NCBI RefSeq assembly: GCF_024713975.1
Contig: NC_091108.1
Span: 9,221,001-9,285,000 of the forward strand
Reading direction: 5' to 3'
Length of the DNA stretch: 64,000 nucleotides
Source of the DNA: Paralichthys olivaceus
Taxonomy: Eukaryota; Chordata; Actinopteri; Pleuronectiformes; Paralichthyidae
Below, in pieces: positions 38,191 through 52,350 of the stretch. The translations under genes and the position numbers were made by a program. Numbering within the stretch: the stretch's first letter is position 1; the number at the start of each line of letters is the position of its first letter. The notes beneath the pieces are model-generated. The model had not been told where the DNA came from. It was given only the letters and a program-made list of their open reading frames with translations, and did not search any database.

Positions 38191-41100
38191 TCAATTACAA
38201 AAAATCTGACGTGTTTCAGGGACTGATATATCTGGGTTCTTGCTATTTGCTGCAGATCCAAATTAAAATTCAGTTGTTGGGCCTTGGGGGAGGCATACGC
38301 TCTTCTGAGAGCCATTCTCGTTATGTCTGTCTCATCACGTTCATTAGCACATCTGTAACTTACTTCAGTGAACAGTAGAGATGTCTCTCAAAGTGACACA
38401 AAGTGCCTGATCTGGGAATGAGAAGCGTGAATGTTGCCCATAAACACAATGGAGGGCCAGAGTCAAAGAGTCAGGCACGATGAAAGCGTTTCCCGTCCAT
38501 TGACCTCTCGTCATTCCAAGCCCGCTGTGTTGTGGACAGAGCCAAAAACAAAGCCTTTGTAATCTGATCCTCATTCAGCATCAAACAAGCACCACCAACA
38601 AAACAACAAACAGCGACTTAAAAGGGCAGAAAAATATTCAAGGAAAGGGCCACAACATGACGTTAAGAGACAATGGAGACCTGCGTTCTGTCTGACTGCA
38701 CCTCTCTGTTTACAGGTTGTGAATTGATAATATATTATCGCTCCATCGGTTTCCAACTAGCTGAACTGCAATCTTCAAAAATGTTTCGGAAAAATATGCA
38801 CAGTGGCCCTGTGACTAAAGACAACAGGAATAAAATGTTGTTTGTGCCTCATTAAGACACTCGTTCAAGTGGTTGGAAAATAAGATAAAAGCTTATTTTA
38901 TTTATTTTATATTTTGTGGGATTCAGATATAATTACAGATAAATGCTGTTAACCTAGCATTTGTGCTTATTGTTAGTCTGTCAATACAATCTGATCAAAT
39001 ACACAAAATAAACTGATAGACTCTTTCTGAGCTGTGTTCATCCCTTCTTTGTGTCCCATAGAAACACTTCTGTTGTGTTGAGAGTATTTGCATGTGTTGT
39101 AAGAATTTACATTGCATTTCCTATTTGCCGTGCAGGGGCCACCGTACAAATGTCCTCAACAGTAGAAAATGTAGATCTCTGAAAACACTCGAGGAAACAA
39201 TTAACACAGTCTATCAGGTTACAGAAGAGCTCGAAAGCGTAAGACTGTTGGAATAGTTGGAATTCCTCGCAGCACAGGTGCAAACTGTGTGACCACGGCT
39301 AGAGTGTGCGAAAACCCAGAGAATGTCAAATGTACAAGTAGTGTGATAAACATGTCAGGTGTGTTCTCTTGATTTTGAAGTTCATTCCAGTCCAAAGTCA
39401 AGTAGGTGAGATTATATGTGATGAAAGATTTTAATGAGAAAACCCAGCGAGCGCCACCTGAGTGCAGGAGACGGCAATGTCCTTTGAGAAAACTGTAAAA
39501 ATGCATGACTCATCGTGACGCATGAGGTCGGCTTTAGAAAAACAATTTTCTAAAACCCCTTCGTAAGCAAACCATTCAGACATGGGTGTTGTTTTGAGAT
39601 TCAAGACGAGGGGAACTGAACAAAAGAGAGTAGAATAATAAGAGCTGAATGGAAGTTGTTGTTAGCGATCACATTGCAACAGGTGATATTGTCTGCCTGC
39701 ACTTTGTTACCTCTGTTGCACCTTAACCTTTACTGTCAGTGTCAATAAAAACTTCAGCACAGTGCCAGTACGTCTGGTAAAATAAAAGCATGAAACATCT
39801 GAACATACGAGGGTGTAGCCATCTCCCTTTATTGTGTCAGTTGTCTTAAGTCACACCATGCTGCTTAATCCTGATATTTTCATTACATTATAGCTGTGTA
39901 AATATATGTTGCTACTTAGAAAAACACGTTCAGGTCACATACCAGTTAACATAAATAGCTAAAATAAACAGAGCCTCCACTTAATTTCAACTTGGATCCA
40001 ACTTTTATAATTTGGGAATAAAAAGAACATATAAAGATGGATGACCCCACCTCCTCTTACAGTACAGAAATGAAGCTGAAATATCCCAGATGTCACCATC
40101 TTTGCGTATTTAGAGCCAGACTATGCCCAGTAGCGCTCAAGGGATGGAGCCACAGTACAATTAAGCTGTCAATCACGACGTCTCACCCTGTTTTTATATC
40201 ACCAAATAACTAATTGAAACAAGACCGAATGGAAAATTTTGTGCCTGAACAAAAATCAGACTGGACAGAGACAAAGTGAAACAAACGTTGGTATCTAACT
40301 CAGAGAGATCATGTTGTACAGTTGGTACACTGGTTGGGGTAAATCAGAAAGGACTGTGTGAATGGTCCAGCAGTCAAATTAGAAAGTACAGCTAAGAAGA
40401 ACTGGGCAGGGAAAGTAAGCAGTTACACAATAAACTATTTATTAAACAGACCTCAAGGTTAGTCAGAAGAAAATAAAAGAAATTAAGATGAATACTGAGA
40501 TAAAGTAGCTGAAGTTTGACATTCACACTGGGACGCTGACCTTCTGAACGTGCTCCTTCTCAGTTTATATTTATTTACCAAATTAAGTGGTTTAGATCGG
40601 ATCTTGTTCACTGCCCTTCTGGATTTCACTGTAGTGAAGGCGCTGCTTGTGTTCACAGTTTGAAATGAGGGCCACAATCATGAAAATGAGTCTCTAATTA
40701 TAATAAATTGGATTTATTCTTTAACAAAACACAGACACGCTATGGTTCAGTGCTACAGTAAAAATAACTCTATCAACAACTGCTTTATAATGATAGTTAG
40801 AGGTTTTCACAAAGGTGACGCCAGACTTTGAATCGTTGCCAAAACATTTACAGTATACAGCAGGTCGGAATTTTTTCCTCCCATAAATATGATGCATATA
40901 ATTGTACAGCATCGCTGTCAATGTAATAACGGCTCTTAAGAAATTTTAATCACTGCTGAGCATGAGGAGTGAACGGCGTTTTATTACTATTTTCAACCTG
41001 TGTTGTGTAAATACAAAGTTAACACATGCTGCTAAGCAACCGCTCTTAGATGATCTGAAAAGACATTAAGGTAGTTATGAACACCTCCTAATTATGATTT

Positions 41101-43161
41101 TGGCAAATTATATTGTCATTGAACACACCCTTGTAGAATGAACAGCTATATGTCATTGATACTAGTTTTATCTTCATGCAACTATGGAAACGTGAAGTAG
41201 TCTATTAACATGCTATGTGTATAGATGTTTTAACTAAGAGAATGATCCTGTCCAGCACCTGAGCACAGACATGTTTTCAGTGGAGCAGTTCCACAACAAA
41301 AGATGCATTTCTTGAATGAGAGCTGTCATTTGGGGTGAAGCCCATATCAGTGAGACTCACGAGCACAAACAGCCATGAAATGCCTCTGTGTTATTCTGCT
41401 AGGGATTTTAAAGCTTATTTAATAAGCCAACTGCTGAGTAAGACACAAAGTAATGACCCAAACATGGCCCATAGTAAACAGTACTGACTAATGTTTCTAT
41501 GGAAGGGAACTCTCTGCTTCAGGATTAGTGTTGATATGGGTGACTCCCGTCTGGCACGCGATGTGGGTTTAAGGACATAAACAAACCTGCGTCTGGCTTT
41601 TCTCAAGCTCATATGCCGAGTTTTCCTGATACAGGATGGTCCTGTCAGGTCCAGGTAGACAGGTCCAATGCACGGCCCACCTGAATCCATGGACTACTGA
41701 CCCAGTCCCACTGTATAGCTCAGATTTCAAACAGAGGGATCGAACCTTATCTTTCAATTGATACAGTTTCCATGATTATATTGACTTTTACAAAGAAAAA
41801 AGAACTGAAAGAGAGATTGATTATGACTCAACTAAAATATGTCACTTTGATTAATCCTAGAGAAATAATGGTTGTGAAGTTCTCCACTGTGGCGTCATAA
41901 CAATAACAAAACACCCAGTTTGATGAGGTAATGAAGCAGCATGGGATCATTGAGATGGTGTCTTCACCACTGTTGTTGATTAAGATCTGCTTGATGTGAC
42001 TCAGATGCAAATCATGTTCACAGATCAGGTATTTAACTTTTATGCTGCAACTGCAATGAATAATTGTGATACATTACAAACCAATACAACCACTGCCCAA
42101 TACAAACAGTAGAGGGAATAAACAGCTAACAGCTAACTGGCTACAAGGCTAGCAGTGTGTTTTTCCCTCGTCATATGTCATCAACCCCAGAAAGTTATAG
42201 CTGGTGCCGCAGGTGAAGTGGATATGACTCAATTAAAAGGCAAAATGAAACATCCTGTTAGCAGAGGTAAAAGGAAAGTGAATATCTTTGTCAGGCGTTC
42301 AGAATCTTGCCCTCAGATGAATGGTGAAGTTGCTTCTGTCTACTGCGTATGAAAGGCTCATATGTAAAACTCTCACTGATTAATCCTGCTTAAAAAATAT
42401 GAAAGAAGTAAAGATTACGTTTATTTTCATTGTGCATCCAAGAGACCAAGATGCTGTGTGAAGATTTCAAGACAATAGCCCATCGAGACAAGTTTACTCT
42501 GTAGGTTTTCTCAGAACACCTGAGATAAGATGACAGGTTAATGATACATGATATGTGACTGGTTTTTTTCTTCTTCTCTGTCTTCCTTTCTCTTTATGAT
42601 AATATCAGGCAGCCTCACAGATCTGTTCAAAAACTTGATTTATGAGCCGGGCCCTGGTTAAACGTTAAGCTTGTTTATTTGATACCGAGTTGTAATGAAG
42701 GAGTCATTTTACTCTCTGGAGCCATGAACAGCGCCAGCGTAGTCTCTATAACCCATAAGACAGAATTTTCACGAGGGAAACGTCCTAGTATTTATTATGT
42801 ATGCATATATTGATTGTTACATACTTGCAGTACTGCCGCCAGTTTTGAGAAATGTATCTGTCATTTACTGTATCATGCTATAAATGTGATTGTCTAACTT
42901 ATAAGCAGTTGTGATATGCATCTTATCAGATGCAAAGTGATAAGCACTCTGAATTAGTTATGTGGAAATAAACTGATCTATGTTGTAATATATTAGTTAA
43001 TAACTGATAACACTTTGCTTAAGATGCACTGACTAATTTAATGATTTCTCTTTCACAACATCAAAGAATAAATGCTATTAATAAAATGATCTATGACATA
43101 ACCAGGATTTCATTCATCAGCAGATAAAATTCACAGGGAATAGGCTGTAAATCAATAAATC

Positions 43162-43175
43162 TTTCTCTCTCTCTC

Positions 43176-43216
<41 letters not shown>
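43162..43216. repeat. (CT)n(GT)n microsatellite
   Basis: A CT run passing directly into about 19 GT units. Confidence 0.95.
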
Positions 43217-43217
<1 letters not shown>

Positions 43218-44084
43218 CTCGTCAACTGTTTTCACAGCTGAAGAGCAGCAGAGAGGTCTGTCCACACCTCTTGACAGCTGTGTTCTGCTCAGTCACGCTA
43301 TAGCGGCAGCACAGCCGTGGTCCTCACCTCTGATTACAGGGCCCTCTAGAGTTGAAGTTACAAATACTGTCCTCATCTCAGAGTCTCGCTCACAATTCAC
43401 ATGCAGATGAAAAAAGTGACACCAGGTTGAAAAATTTTAATTCAACTCTAAATTAACCCTGTTACAATCATATCAAAGTTTTCAGTGCAAAGGTGACACT
43501 GCTTGTCACACTTTGCATTTGATAAGGTGATTAATACGATCCATGTTTCCTGGTTTCACTCAGGGTTCCTTACATTAGCGACATGATTGATACACAGTGA
43601 TTAATAATCAGCAATCAGTCATTCCGTTAAGCGAGCTGTTGTTTATTTTATCACGTAAGAAAAAGCAGCAGAGAGAAAATGAAGAGAGAGCGAGCATGAG
43701 AGGAGAGAGAGTACGTGCAGATTGTATTAAAATGTAAAACTGAAAACTAGACATAAAAAACATGAACAAAGTTCTGGTACTATTTTCCTCTTTTGTCATC
43801 TCAGCTCAAAGACAAAAAGAGAGAAATATCATGGAACAGGCCTTTGGCATCTTTGATGGAAATCTGGCTTCACAGTTCCATTATAAAGTTTTACAAAAGA
43901 AATACTCTAAAAACTATTGAACTTAAAGAAACTGTTAATATCAGTCACAAAAATGAACCTGATAAACTGAAATTGTCTAAATCAAGTTCCCTCCTGATGA
44001 AGAAAAGGAGGAAGAAGATTTAGTTTTGTGTTGTTTCTATTTAGAATGAGGGTGTGGATTATTTACACATTTACATACATCAAT

Positions 44085-44170
44085 TATATTAAATTATATT
44101 ATATTATATTATATTATATTATATTATATTATATTATATTATATTATATTATATTATATTATATTATATT
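44085..44170. repeat. (ATATT)n pentanucleotide microsatellite
   Basis: About 15 near-perfect ATATT units, ending at an ACATGT. The Tyr/Ile open frame across it is an artefact. Confidence 0.95.
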
Positions 44171-45379
44171 ACATGTAAAAGGTGAAACCTGTACCAGCAT
44201 TATTAATAATTTTTTATATCATATTCAATATTAAGTCATCATGTACATGGTGTAAAATAATGAGTTGGGTGAAAGTGTAAAGTACAGTAAAATTTATATA
44301 AGTCAATTAATAACTGTGTTTACAATAAAATTTGCACTGGAATCATTATGGTCAGAGAATCAGCTCAAATGCTACTTTTTCAGAAATGCACATTCCTCAC
44401 AATGTTCAGAGTAAGTGCTGAAGGAAACAAGTTGGAGCCAGTATGCACTCTTGAACAGTAAAGATTTCTATTTCAAGAAGTTTATGTAATTGAGTGTGAA
44501 CCATGAGAGTCCGAGGTACAGTGAGTCTCACTTACAGTTTATTTGACCATGGTTATAAATGAAAACACTGAAGAAAAAAAACCATGCAAACAGTCGACAG
44601 CAGCATCTCTGTTTTCATCTTGAAGTCAATAATTATATTTCTTTGCTCATTTTCTTGATCTTGTTTGGTGTTTATCACATCATGCTGTGCCAGCCACAAT
44701 CTGACCTTTCTTATTTCATCTGCATAAAGTGAGTGTGATCAAGCCTGTTGGCAGAAATTTGAACATTAGTTCAGTGCATTTGTCAAATCCAATATCTCTC
44801 AATGTTCAGTTGGGTTTAAGTTCCACCTCATTTCATCATTTTCATACTCATGACCTCTTGTGCCCTTTGGATTAGGGCATCATCACCTATTTCCCCTGCA
44901 AACATTATGAAGAGATGATAAAAAAAAGAAAGATGCACACAGGCACCAGCGAAGACATGGCCACGGTGAAGGAAAACAGCGAGTCACCCAGTTAATCTTA
45001 GAATATGTCTCAGAAGAAAACACTCTCTTACTCATCACCTCGTAAATTATCCAGAGCTGGACCTCAGCTGAAAAATCTTCTGCTAATGAGGAGGTGTTGA
45101 TGACCATCGCCGTCACGAGGATTAAAGCTAAGAAGCAGATGATTTAGAGTCTGAGCTGCAAAAACTTCAAGTTATGTTTCTGTGAGAAAACTCATGATTG
45201 CCTCTGTGATTCTTTTTAGACTGACGAAGGACCCCTTTTTTAAACTACTGAGAGAAAATGCTTGATTTGTGTGTGTGTGCTTTGTATATTTCAGAGAATT
45301 TGAATAATTATCCTGTTTTTTAAAGACAGAAAAACACAGAATATGTAAAAGATCTGAGCGTCCATGTTTGAGCTGAAGA

Positions 45380-45446
45380 CACACACACAGACTCAGGCAC
45401 ACACACGCACGCACACACGCACACACACTCACACACACACACACAC
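45380..45446. repeat. interrupted (CA)n microsatellite
   Basis: CA units with CG and CT interruptions, 30 bases from a CTCF core. Confidence 0.9.
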
Positions 45447-45475
45447 AAACTCTCCTCTGACCAAATGTTCAAACC

Positions 45476-45488
45476 CGCCCCCTGCTGG
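45476..45488 (-). promoter_or_regulatory. CTCF core motif
   Basis: Minus-strand CCAGCAGGGGGCG, a perfect match to the CTCF core consensus CCASYAGRKGGCR, pointing leftward toward the forkhead cluster. Confidence 0.5.
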
Positions 45489-47089
45489 CCACAATCATAA
45501 TGGTTTTGGTGAAAACTTGACAATTTGTTCGAATAATGTGGTTTGTATAAATATTTGTATAAAAGTGTTTTCTGTAATAACACTCATTATTATCTTAGCT
45601 TTTCCTCAATATTAAACAAATTAGAACTTTTTCAGGAGCTATGTTGTTGGAAACTTTTCTCTGTACAATAAGCAAATTTAATATTTCTTAAAATGTTTGT
45701 TGTCAAACTGTATTGGCCTTGTAAGGTGACCTTGAGTGTTGTGAAAGGCGCCTATAAATAAAACGTATTTTGACTTTTTGGATCATTTTGAATAATTTCA
45801 AACCATCAATATACTAAGAAGAGGTAAATAAAAAATATGTGCACAATTGTTTTATCCAAATGCAAACAGAAATAATATTTCTAAGACTTTGGAGACTTAA
45901 GTAGCAAAAGAAATAAATAGGTTATAGTAAGATAGTATTAAGAATTGTTTTAAGATTAATTTGCGAGTGTATAGATGGCTACTTATATTGAAAAATCAAA
46001 ACGTGCTGAGACAATCTGTTTTAAATATTCTGAAAGACATACACATCAAGACACATGCCTCTTGTTCTCTCTCTCTGAATAAATAGCATAAACATATTAA
46101 ACATTATTACATCCAAATAGAAATGATTTAATATGATGAAGCAGCATTCACAGTGGTAATGTCTCTAATTTTAATTCGCCTCTATTGAGAAAGAAAGAAA
46201 CAGAAAGAGAACAAATCCTAGCAATGGACTTCATAATTGGTTAACACAATATTATTGCCTTCTATGGTCACAACACAAGTCCATGTTTTCAATATCCCCC
46301 CAAAATTCAGCTGTAAGAACCCATGTCTAGACAACCTGTTGCATGAGACAAAATCACAACTTGGACTAGATTCACTGAAATACTATTCAAACTACAGCCT
46401 AGCACACAAGAGCTCCATTCATATTCTATTGACAGAGCAGCTCGTGGCTAATCTTTATTATCACACGGCAAATGAATGTTCTCTGGGCAAATATACCTTG
46501 ATGTTGTTGCCACTGATGTTCTCCAGGCCATTTAATCCGACGGCGAGGTGTTTCCCTGCCGTACCAGTCGTAGCATGTTGTTCTAACCGAGGTTGTTAAA
46601 ACCACGCTGCTGTTAAAAATACATTCCCCAGAGGACTTGCCGAGGACTTAACATTTAAGCAGGACAGAAAGCTTTAAGTCTCATTTAATGGAAGGTCAAT
46701 ATTGATGTAGAGTTCTCAGTGTGTCCTTTTCATTTTTACACCTTGAAGAATGTAATCGCGGTGCTGCACTTAAGAATTAATGCTGCCTTATTGTGTTTTC
46801 CCATACTCTGAATCCAGTCTGGTCGTCTGGATCCTGAACATATAGAGAGTGAGAGACCTAAAAGACTTGACCTGTTCCATTAGGTCTGTGTGAACATCCT
46901 CATCCAACTTAGCTGTGTAGCCATGCTCATCTCATTCCTTTGTTTATTTGATGGGGACAGTGCTAATAATCAATAGACTTAACTGTATACGCAATTTTTC
47001 ATCAGTTGTCCCTACAGCCAGTTTTTGCAAGGCAACCTACATTCAAGTAAAATGACCTGTTAGTGGTGGGCTGCATCAAATAATATTAG

Positions 47090-47640
47090 CTTTGTTACTG
47101 TACCTAACGTGTGTTTTTCATGAATCTGTACTTTACTCAGGTAGATCTATTTTCAGGTACTTTTGACTTTTACATCACTACACATAGTATGAGATATCTG
47201 TAATTTCTACTCCACTGTATTTTTACAATTCATTGCGTTTACATGTCAATGAAATCAATGAAAATGTTGAAAAACATAAAGAGCCTTGCAATGTTAAAGA
47301 AATGATCTTGATCCAGATCTGCACCACAGTTCTGCCTCGGGCCATGTCCCACCTCCCCAACACTTCATGGAAATCAGTGGATAACTGACTAAAAGACAAA
47401 CAACCAAACAAATGCCGATAAAGACAAAGCCTCCTTGACAGAGGTAATGATGTAGGTGACCGTTGCATTAAGGCTACACTCTGCAAGTACCTTTAATACT
47501 TTAAGTACATTTAAATGCAAGTACATACTTTCACGCAAGTAGAAAAATGAATGTGGTACTTTTTACTTGGACTTGCAGTATATTTTGTCTATTTATTTTG
47601 CGCTTATACTTTAGTAAAATGTTTGAGTACTTCCTCCACC
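47090..47640. repeat. dispersed repeat split by a second repeat
   Basis: The outer parts (about 47090-47235 and 47461-47640) are rich in GTAC, ACTTTT and AAGTAC steps such as TACTTTTGACTTTTACATCAC, and end GAGTACTTCCTCCACCACTG. This is a text type common in fish genomes. The middle (47286-47452) belongs to a different family, so the arrangement suggests insertion of one element into another. Confidence 0.5.
47286..47452 (+). repeat. dispersed repeat, copy C
   Basis: Same family and orientation as 770-955: GCAATGTTAAA, GCCATGTCCCACC, TTCATGGAAATCAGT, and the end CCTCCTTGACAGAGGTAATGA. Confidence 0.6.
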
Positions 47641-49078
47641 ACTGCTGGTTGTGTGGCACCAGTGACATTCAGTGCCTGCAGTCTAACTGAGTGACGAACA
47701 TGGCTCTGACTCACTCTACATGATATCAGAGTATAAAACATTCTGAAAATGAGAAGCCAGTCTCTCTAAGGGTTGTTTAGATTGAGGTTCTGCAGCTCAG
47801 AGTCAAGGCAAGAGAGGATCTCCTGATCCCTGTGTTTACACTGGGGCGGTTTCCTGTGTGGCTGCTGAGGGAAGAGACGCTGCAGTCAGAGACCGATCAA
47901 ACATAAACACTGAACAATGGTGGATTGGGCAGAGCAGGATTTGCTCCACAGACTGAGTTTTTGGGGGTATTGCTGTTGGTGCCATCCAAGGACAAGGCAA
48001 CTTGTGTCAAGGTTGAGGAGCTGCTCAGAACATCAATACACAAACAGGGAGGATAAACCATTGCATCAGGCTTAATCTGAATGAGCACTGCCCTATCTGG
48101 GTGGTTTAGAGTCAATACTGAAGTTGGTTAAAATTTAACGATAATACTAATTATAACAATAATAATAATAAAAAGGGTAAACAGACAGATATTTTCCGTA
48201 CCAACATATTACAAATTTGTGTCCTTACCAAACAAAGACATGTTATTAAGGCTTGATATTTTACAGTTCAACCAGGAACTTTATTCAAAACACAAATAGA
48301 GCCAAGTGTACCTGAGACCCTTCCTTTAGACTTTATCTTAATTAGCACTGCCCTTTCTGAGTTGTGTATAGTCATCGAAACAATCTGGTGATATGCCTGA
48401 CAGCCGAATCTGGAGTGAAAGTGACTCTCAGCTCTTTGAGTCTCCGGGTAATTATCCTAAGTTGTGTGTTTATGTTGAGTAATAGGCCCCATGAGGTTTG
48501 CTGACTGACCAAAGCAGAAGCAGTGACCATCACACACATGTGCTCGGCCTAAAGCGCCACAGGAGAGTCTATCAGACTCATCAGGTGAACCATGCTACAC
48601 TATCAAAGCACCATCTCCCCTTTGAGAAGGCTGGTCTTACTTATCACAACTAAGACCCTGCCTCTGCCTCGCACAACTGGACCCTGCAGTTCCTGGGTGG
48701 TCTCGGGGCTTAGCTGCATAATAACGGTGCCTCGCTGTTCCAAGAAGACGTGGAATACAGTGAGAACGCCTCATTTCAGCCAGAGAGGACTTGCCTGATA
48801 ACCTCGATGGGACTGATAAGGGGAGCTGGAGTGAGGCTCGGAGTGTCAAAGTGAAGTAAATGAAATGTTTGCGAGGTGGAGACGTAAACCAAAAATCAAC
48901 CTATCTGAGATTACAGTGATTTCATAGGTATGAGTATCAAATCCCATGTATTCCTTTCTTATCCATATCTGTATTTTGTCTCGTCCATGAGTAATAAGAG
49001 GAGGAGCAGAGTGGAGCTGAAGGGGGATGTGCAAAATTGGGGCGCTTAATGTTTGATCTCCACTGTCCCATGTCCCTG

Positions 49079-49151
49079 ACCTGGACCTGGACCTGGACCT
49101 GGACCTGGACCTGGACCTGGACATGGACCTGGACCTGGACATGGACCTGGA
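49079..49151. repeat. (GGACCT)n hexanucleotide repeat
   Basis: About 12 units of GGACCT with two CAT-containing variants (GGACAT). Antisense frames read as Arg-Ser or Val-Gln dipeptides; these are repeat artefacts. Confidence 0.95.
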
Positions 49152-49385
49152 CCCCGGACTCTTTACAGGAGTAGAGGATTGGGAAGGGGGTGTGGTCTCC
49201 TCTTGTCTCCCCCATTTCCTTCCCTCCACACCAGCTCTAATTGGAAATTTGGGTGGCCCTGTTTATTTACATGGTTGAAATGCGGCGAGGTTGTATTTAT
49301 ATTTTCATGGCGTGTTCTCAGCAGTGCTGCATTACATAGCCTTCCCCTGAGATCACTGTGGGAGTGGGAGAGCAGTGTAGTTGGT

Positions 49386-49422
49386 TGAGTGTGTGTGAGT
49401 GTTTGAGTGTGTGTGAGTGTTT

Positions 49423-49498
<76 letters not shown>
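49386..49498. repeat. long (GT)n microsatellite
   Basis: GT dinucleotide, first with GAGTGTTT interruptions, then more than 70 uninterrupted bases. It is the longest GT run in the window. Confidence 0.95.
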
Positions 49499-49500
<2 letters not shown>

Positions 49501-50252
49501 GTTGTATGAGGTCTACTCTTCTTCACTCTGAATCTCCACTTAATAATCTTGCGGTTAAACAATTACATTTTCTGGGTTAACTGTGTTCGCCAAAATTATA
49601 AAATAAAATAAAAATTTGATAGCTTTTTTTCATAAACATATACACAAAACAAGGGGAAAGAGGAAAAGAAAAACAAATAATAAAATCCAGATTCATTAAA
49701 CAAATATTATGGGACAAATATTTCAAATTTCAATTCCCAGCTGGCTGAGATAAAGCAACTAACAACCATGATGTCTTAAATATAAAGGAAGAGCATTAAT
49801 GAAAGACAAAATTAAAATTTTATTTGACAAAAGGTAGGTTTAGTGAAATGCAATTAAAAAAGGACTGAAATTTAAGATAAAAAACATATGTATGTAAAAA
49901 ATGTCAAATGAACAAATGCCTCGAATCCAAATATGCAACCAAAACTATAAAACTGCCCTCAAGCTAAAACATTTTAGGGAAAATGTTCTGAATTTCGTCA
50001 ATTTTAAAAGTAAAACAATAAATCTATACAAGTCTGTAGTTGCAGGAGTCACACACAAGCCAAGGAGCCTCTTACCTAACTGTCTCACAGGTCCTGTAAG
50101 TGTATACATGGATAAAATGTATCCTCAGATGAGCCATGTCAGAGTGGTGGCAATGTGTTTATCTTTCAGACCAGGGCTGCTGAGTGGCGGAAGGCAGAGC
50201 TTTCTAGTCAAGCCGTGTCTACAGAGAGCCTGGACCTGACACTGGATAAAGT

Positions 50253-50315
<63 letters not shown>

Positions 50316-50335
50316 TTCTCACAGACACACACACT
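50253..50335. repeat. (CA)n microsatellite
   Basis: CA units with an embedded CATA block and CT interruptions. Confidence 0.95.
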
Positions 50336-52304
50336 CTTACAGGGCCGTCAGCTGGAGACCACACACCCAGACCACACAGAGTTTCAGAGCAGCCTGAGCA
50401 ACTCTCACGCAACGCGGCCCTTGAGCTGTCACTCTGACCACCTCCGTCTCTCTGTCAGCACTCGGCCCGTGTGTCACTTAAAAACACAGAAAAGGTCTCT
50501 GTGTCTAGAAAGACAGAGAAATGAAAGAAGACAGGGAACTGTTGCTCTTTATATAAAATGTGTGTGCAGGAAGTCCAAAAAACCGAAATGTATAATGTTG
50601 AAGAATCATGAATTAAGGATGTCTTTTATAAAATTGCATGTGTGTGTGCACTCATGTGTGTATGTATGTTCGTCTTAGAGTCAGGGGTGTTACAGGGAGT
50701 CAGGCCCTGGACCATTAACAGTTAGCAAACACTTTGAGGCAGCAGTAATGGCTGAACTCCAGTCAATCAAATGTTGGTTCATATGATGGTTCATATTTCC
50801 ATGCTCCAGCTCTGTGGAAACAGTCACCAACCAATGACACATCAACCCCTGCTGGCCATTCACTTTCCTGCTCCTACATCCATCCACAGAGACCGAAACA
50901 TTGGTAGAATGAGATTGTGTTGTCCGTGCCTTATAAGTCCCTGGAGGATATTGAGTGTAAATGGTTTTGGAAAAAAACATTTTTCCCACTTTCCTTTACC
51001 TCCCATGTAAGTTGCCGGCCAGACTAAACAGACGGCCAAGCCCTTGCTCTTGTGCCAGGTAGCCCACCACATTGTTTCACTTATCAACCCATATCTGTTT
51101 ATACTCATCTCCGAAGTCATCTGATTGTTTTTCATTACTTTACTGCTCCTCATCCGACAACTGTTTGTGCTTTTCCTGCCATCATAATGTATCGGGTCAA
51201 GTACATTGTTATTTGAAGAGTCTCAGATAAACAAATTGTCTCAAAACAATCCAGGCTGATTCATTGAGATGATACAAATTTAATGAGCTGCTGATGGGGA
51301 GAAGTTCTCATGCCTCCTGACGCTCATATCGAGAGAAGAGAATTCATTAACACCAATAATGATAATAATGATAAAAATAATGAATAGAGCCAAACATGGA
51401 TTTCTGTGATCCGATGCCAAAACCAATATTTCTGATACCAACATATTATCTGATAAAAACTTACATATGTCTTCAGTAAATGTATAATAATTTCAGTATT
51501 ATTTAAAAATACATTGTATATAATTAATTATTGTTTGAATATATATAAATATAAACATATACAACATTGCTGATCCAAAGTGGTTTACAACAAAAAATAG
51601 ACAAAAATACTGTCATTATTATCATCACTACCATCACCAATATCAGTAATAACAATAATAACAACAACAACACAACATATACAACGACATATTGAGGGGG
51701 TGAATCGGATGATGGGAAGAAGAGTGTTCCAGAGCATTTATAATATGAATATGTATATATATGTATGTGTATTTGTATACATAATCTACAGTCATTATTC
51801 CTATGACATTTTAAAGTTTAGCCATATATTTTGTAATTAAATATAAAGAAAAGAAAACAAAAATACAACCAAATGTATAGAATTTGGGTGTTTTCTTAAT
51901 GTAATGTAAGTCAGTTATATCCTTTTCTGCCATTGCAATAGTCTTCATATAATCTGTCAGAAATCCTGTCGGTCATTGTTTGGGCAGCGGGCCGCTGACG
52001 GGTGATTGGTGGATTTGAAATGTCAGTGTGATGGGGTCAGAAGTTTTAGAAGGAAAATGTGGTCAACACTGATCAGCCCGAGTCGACAAGGGTTAAACAG
52101 CACTGTCATCACATCCTGGGCCGGGGTCTCAGGGGTCTCAGGGGTCCCTGACCCTAAACACACAGGGGTCACTGACCCGGAGTCTGATGTTTTTGTCTTG
52201 TTTTTATTCTTAAAGGGTTTGAAAAGTAAGGGAGTCTATCAAGATCCCAATGTACAAGCTGAATTGTCCAAAACCACAGGTCAAAAAAATAATACTGAGA
52301 AATA

Positions 52305-52317
52305 CGCCCCCTGCTGG
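52305..52317 (-). promoter_or_regulatory. CTCF core motif beside tRNA gene
   Basis: Minus-strand CCAGCAGGGGGCG, a perfect match to the CTCF core, 33 bases upstream of the tRNA-Asp gene and pointing leftward. Confidence 0.5.
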
Positions 52318-52350
52318 CGTAAATTTTCTGAAAAAACCTAAGGCGCTAAC

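Noticed and set aside
39430-39480. Additional CTCF site (GCGCCACCTGAG)
   Set aside because: Only the right half fits the core, with four mismatches elsewhere; likewise 19606-19618 (two mismatches) and 50838-50850 (two mismatches) were not counted as sites.
44028-44234. Tyr/Ile-rich open frame
   Set aside because: Translation of the ATATT pentanucleotide array.
48846-49229. Arg-Ser-rich frame resembling an SR protein
   Set aside because: Produced entirely by the GGACCT repeat read antisense; the other frame gives Val-Gln repeats from the same DNA.
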